A stretch of 34,054 nt of DNA, from NCBI GenBank assembly GCA_002307145.1, contig DBTR01000049.1, positions 1-34,054 of the forward strand, in the 5' to 3' direction. Positions 1-6,165 of the stretch are shown here, piece after piece. Below the pieces are notes generated by a model. The model did no database searches and had not been told where the DNA came from. It saw nothing but the letters and a program-made list of their open reading frames with translations. This stretch comes from Rhodospirillum sp. UBA1311 (GTDB lineage Bacteria > Pseudomonadota > Alphaproteobacteria > Rhodospirillales > Rhodospirillaceae). Each line of letters starts with the position of its first letter. Position 1 is the stretch's first letter. The translations under genes were made by a program, and so were the position numbers.

Positions 1-90
1 CCACAAAACCGGCAGCAGCTCACATGGCCTATTCAGCGCAGAGCGATCCCGGCGCACCATTCTGTGGCCGGGCAAGAAGCGGGGATGGGG

Positions 91-172
91 GCAACTTCGT
101 TACACTTCATGCAACTTCGTGCAACCGGCTCCTTAAATCCGTTAAACATCGTGCAACTTCGTGAAACACCGG
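91..172. repeat. Iteron-like 10-bp tandem repeats downstream of repC
   Basis: The decamer GCAACTTCGT occurs exactly at 91-100, 111-120 and 153-162. Degenerate units lie in phase at 101-110 (TACACTTCAT), 121-130 (GCAACCGGCT), 143-152 (TAAACATCGT) and 163-172. The spacing of about one helical turn is what an initiator or partition protein bound in an array would need. The array begins about 20 bp beyond the repC stop codon. Its role as a replication or incompatibility site is inferred from the repeats and from proximity to repC; in classical repABC plasmids the origin lies inside repC, so this could instead be a partition site. Confidence 0.5.
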
Positions 173-191
173 CGTGGATGCTAGGGCGAGA

Positions 192-1508
192 TCAGGCGTC
201 ATAGCGAACCTCACGCTCGGCCTTGGTTTGATGAATAGCCCCTGCGCCTTCGCCTTTCTGGGGCGCGCGCGGGCTGGCAAGCCCGCGTATCGAGCGATCA
301 AGGCGGAGAGTTCCGGTGCGCCCGCGCCGGATCATCGAGACGAAGTAACCGCCGATCGACCCTACAACGCCGTCAGCAGCACGGCGCTCGGCAGCCAACA
401 GGCAGAGCGCGGCGGGATAAGTGCCAACCAATTCGCAAGCCTGCCTCCAGGCCCACGCCCCTACGCCAACCTCACTTCGCAGCGCTTGCGCAGCCACCTC
501 GATGTCGCCGACCGAGGGGCGGCAACCGGGTGGAAGGTGCGCGCGGAAGCGTTCGGAGGCAGCGGCAAGGGCAACCGTGGGGGCGATCATGTACGCGCCT
601 GTGGCCTCGGGCGGGAGGAATGCCGGGCCGCGATATTCGGTGATCTGGTCGGCGTGCTCAGGCTGCGCCGCGTGCTTCATCCGCGAACACTCAGCGGGGC
701 GCGTCGCGCGCGCCGCTCCGGCGAGCGTTCGTGCGGCTGTGTCTCCATCGGGACTACAGCACCCCGTAAGGGGTATTTCAGAGTTAAGTTTAGAGTGTAA
801 GTGTCGGTAGTTTTCTTCCGACACGTCGGAAGATTTCACGTCCGATCCACCGGTTTTTCCCGCCAGCAACAGCATCTCAATCTCCTTGGCGGCATGCTGC
901 GCAGCAACGATCAGTGCTTCGAGTTTGCGCACGTCGGTGAGCTGGCGTGCGGTAACGCGCTCGCAGATGGGCGCAGCGATCACCTGGGCGCGCTCGCGGT
1001 CGGTCTGTTGCACTTGGTCAAGTGACTGTGCCGCCACAAGCAACCGGCGCACACGGGCGCGCTCGACAGTGAGCAAGCGTTTCCGCTGTCGCCGCATCGC
1101 CTCAGCGGCGTCCAACTCCGCCTTGGCCTTGCGCATGTCCGGCAACTTTTCCGCGATGCCGGTCAACTCGAAGCCGAAGGCATGAACGATCCGATCAGTG
1201 GCCGGATCGCGTTGCGCATAGCGGCGACCATTACCGCTACGCATATCAGGCAACTTGAGTTGGCAAATGATCTCGCTGTCATAGTGGTTGATCTGGCGCA
1301 CGCTGACGCGGCCCGGATACCGGGCGGCCAGGTCTCCGACATTGGCGTAGACCACAGCGCGAGCGCCTGGTTCCCAGTCGACCTCTTTCGTGCATCGCTC
1401 GATCAACCATGAGAGGTATCGCAATGATGCTCCTCCAAGGCCGAGTTTGTGCCCGACCTCGGGTAGCAATTTCAGCAGTTCCCGCCGAATCGACGTATCG
1501 CAAGGCAT
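192..1508 (-). CDS. repC: Plasmid-type replication initiator RepC
   Basis: RepC is the initiator of the alphaproteobacterial repABC/repC replicons and binds the plasmid origin. The 438-residue product matches the family in length and in both conserved ends. The N-terminal winged-helix region has DWEPG (44-48), GNGRRYAQRD (92-101) and GFEL (112-115). The C-terminal domain has the GGYF..MIRRGRTG block from residue 386, which corresponds to the GGYLR..T..A..G signature of RepC. The ATG at 1508 is chosen because GGAGGG precedes it; upstream in-frame ATGs at 1631 and 1592 lack such a site. No repA or repB accompanies it: the next minus-strand gene upstream is an unrelated hydrolase. Translation is probably controlled by the leader hairpin at 1512-1527 and by the antisense RNA at 1622-1684. 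The gene looks intact. Its place beside core chromosomal genes is unusual. Confidence 0.88.
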   Translation of the reverse strand: MPCDTSIRRELLKLLPEVGHKLGLGGASLRYLSWLIERCTKEVDWEPGARAVVYANVGDLAARYPGRVSVRQINHYDSEIICQLKLPDMRSGNGRRYAQRDPATDRIVHAFGFELTGIAEKLPDMRKAKAELDAAEAMRRQRKRLLTVERARVRRLLVAAQSLDQVQQTDRERAQVIAAPICERVTARQLTDVRKLEALIVAAQHAAKEIEMLLLAGKTGGSDVKSSDVSEENYRHLHSKLNSEIPLTGCCSPDGDTAARTLAGAARATRPAECSRMKHAAQPEHADQITEYRGPAFLPPEATGAYMIAPTVALAAASERFRAHLPPGCRPSVGDIEVAAQALRSEVGVGAWAWRQACELVGTYPAALCLLAAERRAADGVVGSIGGYFVSMIRRGRTGTLRLDRSIRGLASPRAPQKGEGAGAIHQTKAEREVRYDA

Positions 1509-1511
1509 TTT

Positions 1512-1527
1512 CCCTCCTGGCGGAGGG
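1512..1527 (-). promoter_or_regulatory. Hairpin sequestering the repC ribosome-binding site
   Basis: On the repC mRNA the sequence reads CCCTCC-GCCA-GGAGGG-AAA-ATG. It is a perfect 6-bp GC-rich stem whose 3' arm is the Shine-Dalgarno sequence of repC, so folding would block initiation. In repABC plasmids the countertranscript RNA acts by favouring a leader fold that hides the repC SD, so this hairpin fits the SD-sequestering element. The mechanism here is inference; the stem itself is directly visible. Confidence 0.7.
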
Positions 1528-1566
1528 CGTGGACGACGACAGGAAAATGGCCGAATCGAGGCGTTC

Positions 1567-1642
1567 GGAAAACACGGGTTTTCCGTTGACATTGCGGTCC
1601 AATGCGGGGTAAAAAGTTTGTCGCCAAACAAGTCTTTTTACC
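1567..1642 (-). promoter_or_regulatory. Structured repC leader (ctRNA target)
   Basis: Two further perfect stems lie in the repC mRNA leader. One pairs 1567-1573 with 1578-1584 (GGAAAAC/GTTTTCC). The other pairs CTTTTTACC at 1634-1642 with GGTAAAAAG at 1608-1616, and inner TTTG/CAAA pairs extend it around a TCGC loop. The latter overlaps the promoter and 5' end of the candidate antisense RNA. Alternative folds of this leader, switched by the antisense RNA, would be the classical repC copy-number control. Confidence 0.55.
1586..1615 (+). promoter_or_regulatory. Sigma70-like promoter for antisense RNA
   Basis: TTGACA at 1586-1591 is a perfect -35 box. TAAAAA at 1610-1615 follows after an 18-bp spacer as a plausible -10 box. 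It points away from repC on the opposite strand and would start transcription near 1622, about 60 nt before an intrinsic terminator. Confidence 0.55.
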
Positions 1643-1684
1643 ACTGCATCAGGCCGCTAAATCCTCTGGATTAGCGGCCTTTTC
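1622..1684 (+). ncRNA. Candidate countertranscript RNA (ctRNA) controlling repC
   Basis: The span between a TTGACA promoter (start expected near 1622) and an intrinsic terminator (stem 1652-1679, then TTTT at 1680-1683) predicts a transcript of about 60 nt, fully antisense to the repC leader. repABC plasmids encode a ctRNA of this size, position and orientation that represses repC. The terminator stem is GGCCGCTAA...TTAGCGGCC, with the inner ATCC/GGAT extending it. No protein can be coded here. The transcript is inferred from signals only. Confidence 0.6.
1652..1683 (+). terminator. Intrinsic terminator of the antisense RNA
   Basis: A 9-bp stem GGCCGCTAA / TTAGCGGCC (extended inward by ATCC/GGAT with one bulge) is followed directly by TTTT on the plus strand. 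It ends the candidate ctRNA. Confidence 0.7.
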
Positions 1685-1711
1685 GTATCTAAGTCATTGG
1701 TTCCACGCCCT

Positions 1712-1785
1712 TTTCCCCGCAGAATTGCGCCCCTTGCGAAAACCGCCCGGCTGTGCTATTACAGCCTTGCGAATCTGCGGGGAAA
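1712..1785. repeat. Nested inverted repeat upstream of the repC leader
   Basis: Perfect 12-bp arms TTTCCCCGCAGA (1712-1723) and TCTGCGGGGAAA (1774-1785) enclose a second perfect hairpin, GGCTGT-GCTATT-ACAGCC (1749-1766). A short direct repeat CTTGCGAA also occurs twice inside (about 1733 and 1766). There is no ORF. It could be a structured RNA in the long repC leader, a secondary origin structure or a protein-binding site; nothing in the sequence decides between these. Confidence 0.45.
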
Positions 1786-1814
1786 TAGAAGCGGTTTCCT
1801 CCCCTGGAACCCCG

Positions 1815-1969
1815 CACAGGGCCTTGGGCCCTGTGTACCCACTTGTTTTTGCGCGAAGCGCGATACGGCCATCACGCCGCGTGACGGTTGATTGCGCTAC
1901 GCGCGAAAACAACGACATACGGGTTCCAAGGGCCTTTCGGCCCTTGGCGGGTCCAGGGCGGAGCCCTGG
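1815..1969. repeat. Cruciform intergenic repeat, copy A
   Basis: This copy has a left hairpin CACAGGGCC-TTG-GGCCCTGTG (1815-1835). The central inverted repeat has arms near 1845-1863 and 1890-1910 (TTTTTGCGCGAAGCGC / GCGCTACGCGCGAAAA) around the palindrome TCACGCCGCGTGA (1872-1884). The right hairpins are CCAAGGGCC-TTTC-GGCCCTTGG (1926-1947) and CCAGGGC-GGA-GCCCTGG (1953-1969). It ends 15 bp before the stop codon of the minus-strand hydrolase gene. The outer left hairpin present in copies B-D is missing here. Confidence 0.85.
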
Positions 1970-1984
1970 CCTTCCCGGCACCGG

Positions 1985-3385
1985 TCAGGCGTCGGTGCCG
2001 CTCGGCTTGGCTTTTTTGAACGAATGCCGGGGCGCGTCGCCGGGATCGAGACGGAAGATCCCGGTGTCGACGTGGCGACGCAGGACCACTTCGAGATAGA
2101 CGGTTTCGTTGGCCCGGAGAATTTGCGCGAGGTCGCTTTCGGCCGCCCGGAACTCCACCGCCGCGTAGTGGGCGAAGCCCTCGGACGGGCGGGCTTGAAC
2201 CCGGATTCCGAACATCTCCTGCGGCACCTGCGCCATCACGTCGTAATCGAGGTAATAGACGAGGGTGTTCTTGGAGTCGGGATTCTTCTGGCGATCGACG
2301 AAGAAGCCTTTCGGCAACGCGGCCGGATCGAACGTCGGGCCCGCGAGCAGATACATGTCGAAATCCTCGACCGCGTCCCCCCGCTCGTCGGTCACCGAGA
2401 CCACGAGGTTTGCGTAACGATGCCGATTGGAGCGTTCGTCGGCGGCCTGAACGCTTAAGGTGAGTTGCGCCAGTCGCTCGGCACAGTCGTCGTACTCCGA
2501 TCGCGACCGCACCCGCAGGCAGTTCAAAATCTCCGCCACGACCGGCTTGGCGTCGGTATCGTTCGGGCGAACGCTGCGCATGATGCCGATCTTCTCGCCG
2601 GAATGGCTGGTATCCGGCAGCACGCCGAGCGGCACCGGCCGCGGCCGCTTCGCCCCGTCGTCCGGCGCGAGCAGGGCAGCCTCGGCGGGCGAGAAGTGGG
2701 GATTGACGACCCGGGCGTCGGTCTCGCGCAGGGTCAGCATCGTAGCATTGAGGTTGGCGCACGTCACCCGCACCACGCCGTCGGAGCCGACCTCGACGAG
2801 ATAGGAATTGAGGAAATCGTAGAACGCCCTGTCGATCGTCTGCCCGGTGAGTACGAACGGAAAGAATCCCTGCGCCGGGCCGTCGTAGGCCAGCCACGCC
2901 CGGCTGAGGGCGGCTTGGCCGAGGCTGCCGAGCGCGAGCCATTCGAGAATCCGCTCGCCCGGCTCGACCCCCGAAAACCACGCCTGAATCCGGCCGACCC
3001 GCTCCTTTCCCAGCACTGCGAGCGGCGAGCCGTGGTTAGCCGGGGCCAGCATCACCAGATGGCGCAGCGGGATGCCGGCGAGGCCCGCCGGACCGAAATA
3101 CCGCCGCACCCACTCGCGCGCCACGGGCCCGCCGGTGGAGTGGGTGATACATGAGAACTCCGGCAACGCCCCGCCTTGCGGCGCGAGCGCGTCGCGCAAC
3201 GCGCGGTCGAAGCCGATCACCACGTCGTCCATCGTCACCGCGTCGTCGAAGCTGATGTAGCGGCCGAGCCAAAGGTGGCGAACGTCGATCCCGAGGTCGC
3301 CGCCTTGCGCCGCCACCGCTTCGGGGAGGCCGCCATAGGTGTCGGTGTGGGTTACGCTCCAGCCATGCACGAAAACCAGGATCAT
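1985..3385 (-). CDS. Alpha/beta-hydrolase, lipase/phospholipase-like
   Basis: This 466-residue protein is a serine hydrolase of the lipase type. It opens directly with the first beta-strand and oxyanion motif FVHGWS (5-10). The nucleophile elbow is HSTGG (Ser83), an unusual variant of GxSxG in which the first Gly is His. Candidate triad partners are Asp202 in GSDGVV and His261 in DTSHSG, in the correct order for lipases. A conserved APANHGSP segment lies at 114-121. Residues from about 310 form a second, probably beta-rich domain with no catalytic motif. There is no signal peptide or membrane segment, so it looks cytoplasmic unless exported by a dedicated system. The ATG follows an AAGGGGG site. 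It diverges from accD and lies beside the repC module. The substrate is unknown; a phospholipase or toxin-like role is possible but unproven. Confidence 0.75.
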   Translation of the reverse strand: MILVFVHGWSVTHTDTYGGLPEAVAAQGGDLGIDVRHLWLGRYISFDDAVTMDDVVIGFDRALRDALAPQGGALPEFSCITHSTGGPVAREWVRRYFGPAGLAGIPLRHLVMLAPANHGSPLAVLGKERVGRIQAWFSGVEPGERILEWLALGSLGQAALSRAWLAYDGPAQGFFPFVLTGQTIDRAFYDFLNSYLVEVGSDGVVRVTCANLNATMLTLRETDARVVNPHFSPAEAALLAPDDGAKRPRPVPLGVLPDTSHSGEKIGIMRSVRPNDTDAKPVVAEILNCLRVRSRSEYDDCAERLAQLTLSVQAADERSNRHRYANLVVSVTDERGDAVEDFDMYLLAGPTFDPAALPKGFFVDRQKNPDSKNTLVYYLDYDVMAQVPQEMFGIRVQARPSEGFAHYAAVEFRAAESDLAQILRANETVYLEVVLRRHVDTGIFRLDPGDAPRHSFKKAKPSGTDA

Positions 3386-3544
3386 CGCGCCCCCTTTTCC
3401 ACCGCTGCGTAAGGAATCATACGCGTCCGCTCGCCATGCCGCAATCGCTCGGCCGCAAGCGCCGCTTTCCTGGATCGCTCCGGTGTGCTATGGCCCGATA
3501 AGACTACGCGGGCACGGTCCGCCCGCATCCCCCTGGAGAACCGC

Positions 3545-4474
3545 ATGAGCTGGCTCACCAACTTCGTCGGTCCGACACTGAAGCGGTGGATTTCGCCGCG
3601 GGTGATTCGCGAGCATCAGTGGGTGACGTGTCCGCAGTGCGGAGCGACGTCGTTCTACCGGGATCTGGATGCGAACTGGCGGGTCTGCCCGCACTGCGAC
3701 CATCATCTGACGCTGACGGCGGCGCGGCGGTTCGAGCTGTTGCTGGATGCGGAGAGCTGGGCGCGGATCGAGATTCCGGGTGCGGCAACCGATCCTTTGA
3801 AGTTCCGCGACGCGAAGCGCTACGGCGAGCGCCTGAAGGACGCGGCGGCGACTGTGGGCGAGGCCGAGTCCGTGGTGGTGGCGCACGGCAAGCTCGACGG
3901 CGCGGGCGTGGTGGTCGCGGCGTTCGAGGTGCAGTTCCTGGGCGGCACCTTCGGCGCGGCGGCGGGCGAGGCGTTGGTGGCGGCGGCGGAGTTGGCCGCG
4001 TTGCAGGATGCGCCGCTGGTTCTGGTTACCGGCAGCCAGGGCACGCGGGTACAGGATGGCGCGTTCGCGCTGGTGCAGACGCCGCGCGTCGGGCTGGCAT
4101 TGCGCAAGCTCGCCGAGCGGTCGCTGCCGGTGATCGGAGTTCTCGCCGATCCGGCGTTCGACCCGGTCTCGGACATGTTGATGCAGCAGGCGGACATCGT
4201 CCTCGCCGAGCCCGGGGCGCGGCTGGGGCCGCCTGCCGCCGATCCCTTCGGCGAGACCGACACCCCGGCGTTTCTCGCGCCGCGCGCGGGCGTGATCGAC
4301 GCGCGGGCGGCGCTGGCGGCGGGGCGCGTCGACCGGATCGTCGACCGCCGCGACATGAAGGCCGAGCTTGCGGCGACCCTCGGCGTGCTGCGCAGCCCGG
4401 TGCCGTCGGGACTGGTTCTGCCCTATTCGCCCAAGCCGATGATCATCGTCGCGGATACCACCCCAGATGCTTGA
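3545..4474 (+). CDS. accD: Divergent acetyl-CoA carboxylase carboxyltransferase beta subunit (AccD-like)
   Basis: AccD with AccA transfers the carboxyl group from biotin to acetyl-CoA, forming malonyl-CoA. The 309-residue product has the AccD layout: N-terminal SWLTNFV, a zinc ribbon with Cys29, Cys32, Cys48 and Cys51, the DPLKFRDAKRY block (83-93) and a crotonase-like domain. Several near-invariant motifs are changed. SGGARMQEG reads SQGTRVQDG (164-172), the TTGGVSASFA region reads AFDPVSDMLM (204-213), and the GFAGPRVI segment reads GPPAADPF (228-235). These glycine motifs form the oxyanion holes in the family, so activity may be lost or changed. The ATG at 3545 is preferred because CTGGAGA precedes it and the family begins at MSWLTNF. 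It overlaps folC by 8 bp, the usual accD-folC arrangement. Confidence 0.8.
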   Translation: MSWLTNFVGPTLKRWISPRVIREHQWVTCPQCGATSFYRDLDANWRVCPHCDHHLTLTAARRFELLLDAESWARIEIPGAATDPLKFRDAKRYGERLKDAAATVGEAESVVVAHGKLDGAGVVVAAFEVQFLGGTFGAAAGEALVAAAELAALQDAPLVLVTGSQGTRVQDGAFALVQTPRVGLALRKLAERSLPVIGVLADPAFDPVSDMLMQQADIVLAEPGARLGPPAADPFGETDTPAFLAPRAGVIDARAALAAGRVDRIVDRRDMKAELAATLGVLRSPVPSGLVLPYSPKPMIIVADTTPDA

Positions 4475-5750
4475 CGACGTCCTCGCCCGCCTGACGCGGT
4501 TGCACCCCCAAGTCATCGACCTTTCCCTCGACCGGATGCTGCGCCTGCTCGGCGACCTCGGCAATCCGCAGGACCGCCTGCCGCCGGTGATCCACATTGC
4601 CGGGACCAACGGCAAGGGCTCGGTGGTGGCGACGTTGCGGGCGCTGTTCGAGGCGGCGGGCAAACGCGTCCACGCCTACACATCGCCGCATCTGGTCCGC
4701 TTCGCCGAGCGCATCCGGATCGCGGGCGCGCTCCCCACCGACGGCGCGCTCGAAACCCTGCTGGAAGAGGTCGAGGCGGCGAACCGGGGCCAGCCGATCA
4801 CCTTCTTCGAGGCGACCACCGCCGCCGCATTTCTCGCGTTCGCGCGGTCTCCCGCCGACGTTTGCCTGCTGGAAACCGGCCTCGGCGGCCGGCTCGACGC
4901 GACCAACGTGGTGGCGCGCCCTGCCGCCACGGTCCTCACCGTCATCGGCCTGGACCACCAGGACTACCTCGGCAACACCCTGGCAGAAATTGCGACCGAG
5001 AAGGCGCATATCATGAAGCCCGGGGCTCCCGCGATCTCCGCCTTCCAGGCTCCCGAGGCCGAGGCGACGATCGCCGCCCACGCGCGCGCCATCGGCGCGC
5101 GATTGTGGCTGCCGCCGCGCGACTGGAGCTTCGGCAGATTGGCGAAATGCATGCGGGTCGCGGCGCCCGGGCTGGTGGTCAACGCCCCGTACCCGGCGCT
5201 TTTGGGCGCGCATCAGGCAGACAACGCGGCTCTGGCGCTCACCGCCCTCCACGCCTCCGGCCTCGTGCCCGTCACCCCTGCCCTGGCCGCCGCCGCGTTG
5301 CCGCGGATCGATTGGCCGGGACGGTTGCAACGCCTGGACGAGGGCGCGGTGGTGGCCGAACTCGGGCGCGAGGTCTGGGTCGACGGCGGCCACAACCCCA
5401 ACGCCGGGGAAGCGCTCGCGCCAGTTCTCGCGGCCTGGGCGGCGGAAGGGCCGCTCGACGTGATTCTCGGGATGCAGACCACCAAGGATCCGGTCGGCTA
5501 CCTGAAGGCGATCGCGCCCGCCGTACACAGCCTCCGCGCCGTGCCGATAGCGAGCGCCCCCGCACCGTTCCGCGCCGCCGATCTTGCCGATCGGGCGCGC
5601 ACCGCCGGGATCGCCAACGTCGCGGCCGATGCCTCGTGGCACGAGGCGCTGGCCGCCCTCAAGGGCGGTAACAGCCGGGTGCTGATCGCGGGCTCGCTCT
5701 ATCTCGTCGGCGAGATTCTCGCGGCCAATGGCGTCGGCGCGCCGGCTTAA
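4467..5750 (+). CDS. folC: Bifunctional dihydrofolate synthase / folylpolyglutamate synthase
   Basis: FolC ligates glutamate to dihydropteroate and extends polyglutamate tails on folates in the cytoplasm. The 427-residue length is typical. The ATP-binding loop GTNGKGSV is at 46-53, followed by the family motif YTSPHLVRFAERIRI, ETGLGGRLDATNV and GLDHQDYLGNTLAEIATEKAHIMK. The C-terminal Mur-ligase-like domain includes VWVDGGHNPNAG. The start lies inside the accD stop (ATGCTTGA), so the two are translationally coupled. The pairing with accD is conserved across alphaproteobacteria. Nothing is odd in its motifs. Confidence 0.95.
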   Translation: MLDDVLARLTRLHPQVIDLSLDRMLRLLGDLGNPQDRLPPVIHIAGTNGKGSVVATLRALFEAAGKRVHAYTSPHLVRFAERIRIAGALPTDGALETLLEEVEAANRGQPITFFEATTAAAFLAFARSPADVCLLETGLGGRLDATNVVARPAATVLTVIGLDHQDYLGNTLAEIATEKAHIMKPGAPAISAFQAPEAEATIAAHARAIGARLWLPPRDWSFGRLAKCMRVAAPGLVVNAPYPALLGAHQADNAALALTALHASGLVPVTPALAAAALPRIDWPGRLQRLDEGAVVAELGREVWVDGGHNPNAGEALAPVLAAWAAEGPLDVILGMQTTKDPVGYLKAIAPAVHSLRAVPIASAPAPFRAADLADRARTAGIANVAADASWHEALAALKGGNSRVLIAGSLYLVGEILAANGVGAPA

Positions 5751-5753
5751 CTC

Positions 5754-5811
5754 GATTTCAGTTACGCAGTTTCCGGCAATAGGCGGCAAACTGCCGTTGT
5801 AACTGGAATTT
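5754..5811. repeat. Long imperfect palindrome behind folC
   Basis: Starting just after the folC stop, ATTTCAGTTAC-GCAGTTTCCGG pairs with CGGCAAACTGC-CGTT-GTAACTGGAAT. There are 7-bp perfect blocks CAGTTAC/GTAACTG and CAGTTT/AAACTG, with a 4-nt bulge. There is no T-run, so it is not a classical terminator; it may stabilise or end the folC mRNA. A second hairpin, GGTCAGC-ACT-GCTGACC, follows at 5819-5835. A spaced dyad GCGAGTCC (5871-5878) / GGACTCGC (5912-5919) comes after that. No gene is seen in 5751-6165. Confidence 0.55.
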
Positions 5812-5995
5812 GGTTATGGGTCAGCACTGCTGACCCTGCCCATCTCGGGTGGGTAACTTTCTGCATAATTGCGAGTCCATAGGATTCCGACTTTCGGCAT
5901 AGCCATCATCCGGACTCGCGCGGCGGTTTTCCCCGGGTCGCCGCGCACTCCGCCTCCGCAACCACCCCACAACCAAGATCCCCAGGATTTCCGGT

Positions 5996-6017
5996 CGTTT
6001 CCGGATATCCGGAAACG
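5996..6017. promoter_or_regulatory. Perfect 22-bp palindrome upstream of gntR
   Basis: CGTTTCCGGAT and ATCCGGAAACG form a perfect dyad with no spacer, about 150 bp before the regulator start. A partial repeat, TTTCCGG, stands just upstream at 5988-5994. Length and symmetry suggest a protein-binding site for a dimeric regulator. It differs from the GntR-like dyad at 6110-6122, so a second regulator may act here. Confidence 0.45.
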
Positions 6018-6109
6018 TTCTCTGCGGCCGCGTCGCGCCGGGCGGAGGAGAGCCGATAGGAAATTGCGGTTGCGGATTCCGCCGCACCAAAGTCAGACAT
6101 GCTTGCCTC

Positions 6110-6122
6110 CATGTATGACATG
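6110..6122. promoter_or_regulatory. Candidate GntR-type operator
   Basis: CATGT-ATG-ACATG is a perfect dyad, weakly extended to CTTG...CAAG on both sides (about 6102-6131). It lies 43 bp before the start of the GntR regulator that heads the operon. FCD-type GntR proteins bind short dyads of this kind, so autoregulation of the whole sugar-acid operon is likely. Confidence 0.5.
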
Positions 6123-6165
6123 AGGTACAAGCGTTGATCCAACCCACTCCACCGGGCAGGGCGAC

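Noticed and set aside
141..157. parS site of the repABC type (GTTNNNNGCNNNNAAC)
   Set aside because: GTT...AAC is present but the spacing is 17 rather than 16 bp and the central GC is not in place; no repB is seen.
91..172. CRISPR array
   Set aside because: Repeats are 10 bp, nearly contiguous and lack unique spacers; no cas gene is in the window.
1712..1785. tRNA gene or integron attC site
   Set aside because: The outer stem has 12 bp and there are no tRNA arms, anticodon or CCA region; no attC core boxes are present.
1815..1969. Insertion sequence or classical MITE
   Set aside because: No transposase, no clear target-site duplication and a strict position behind stop codons; treated as a structural repeat family instead, though mobility is not excluded.
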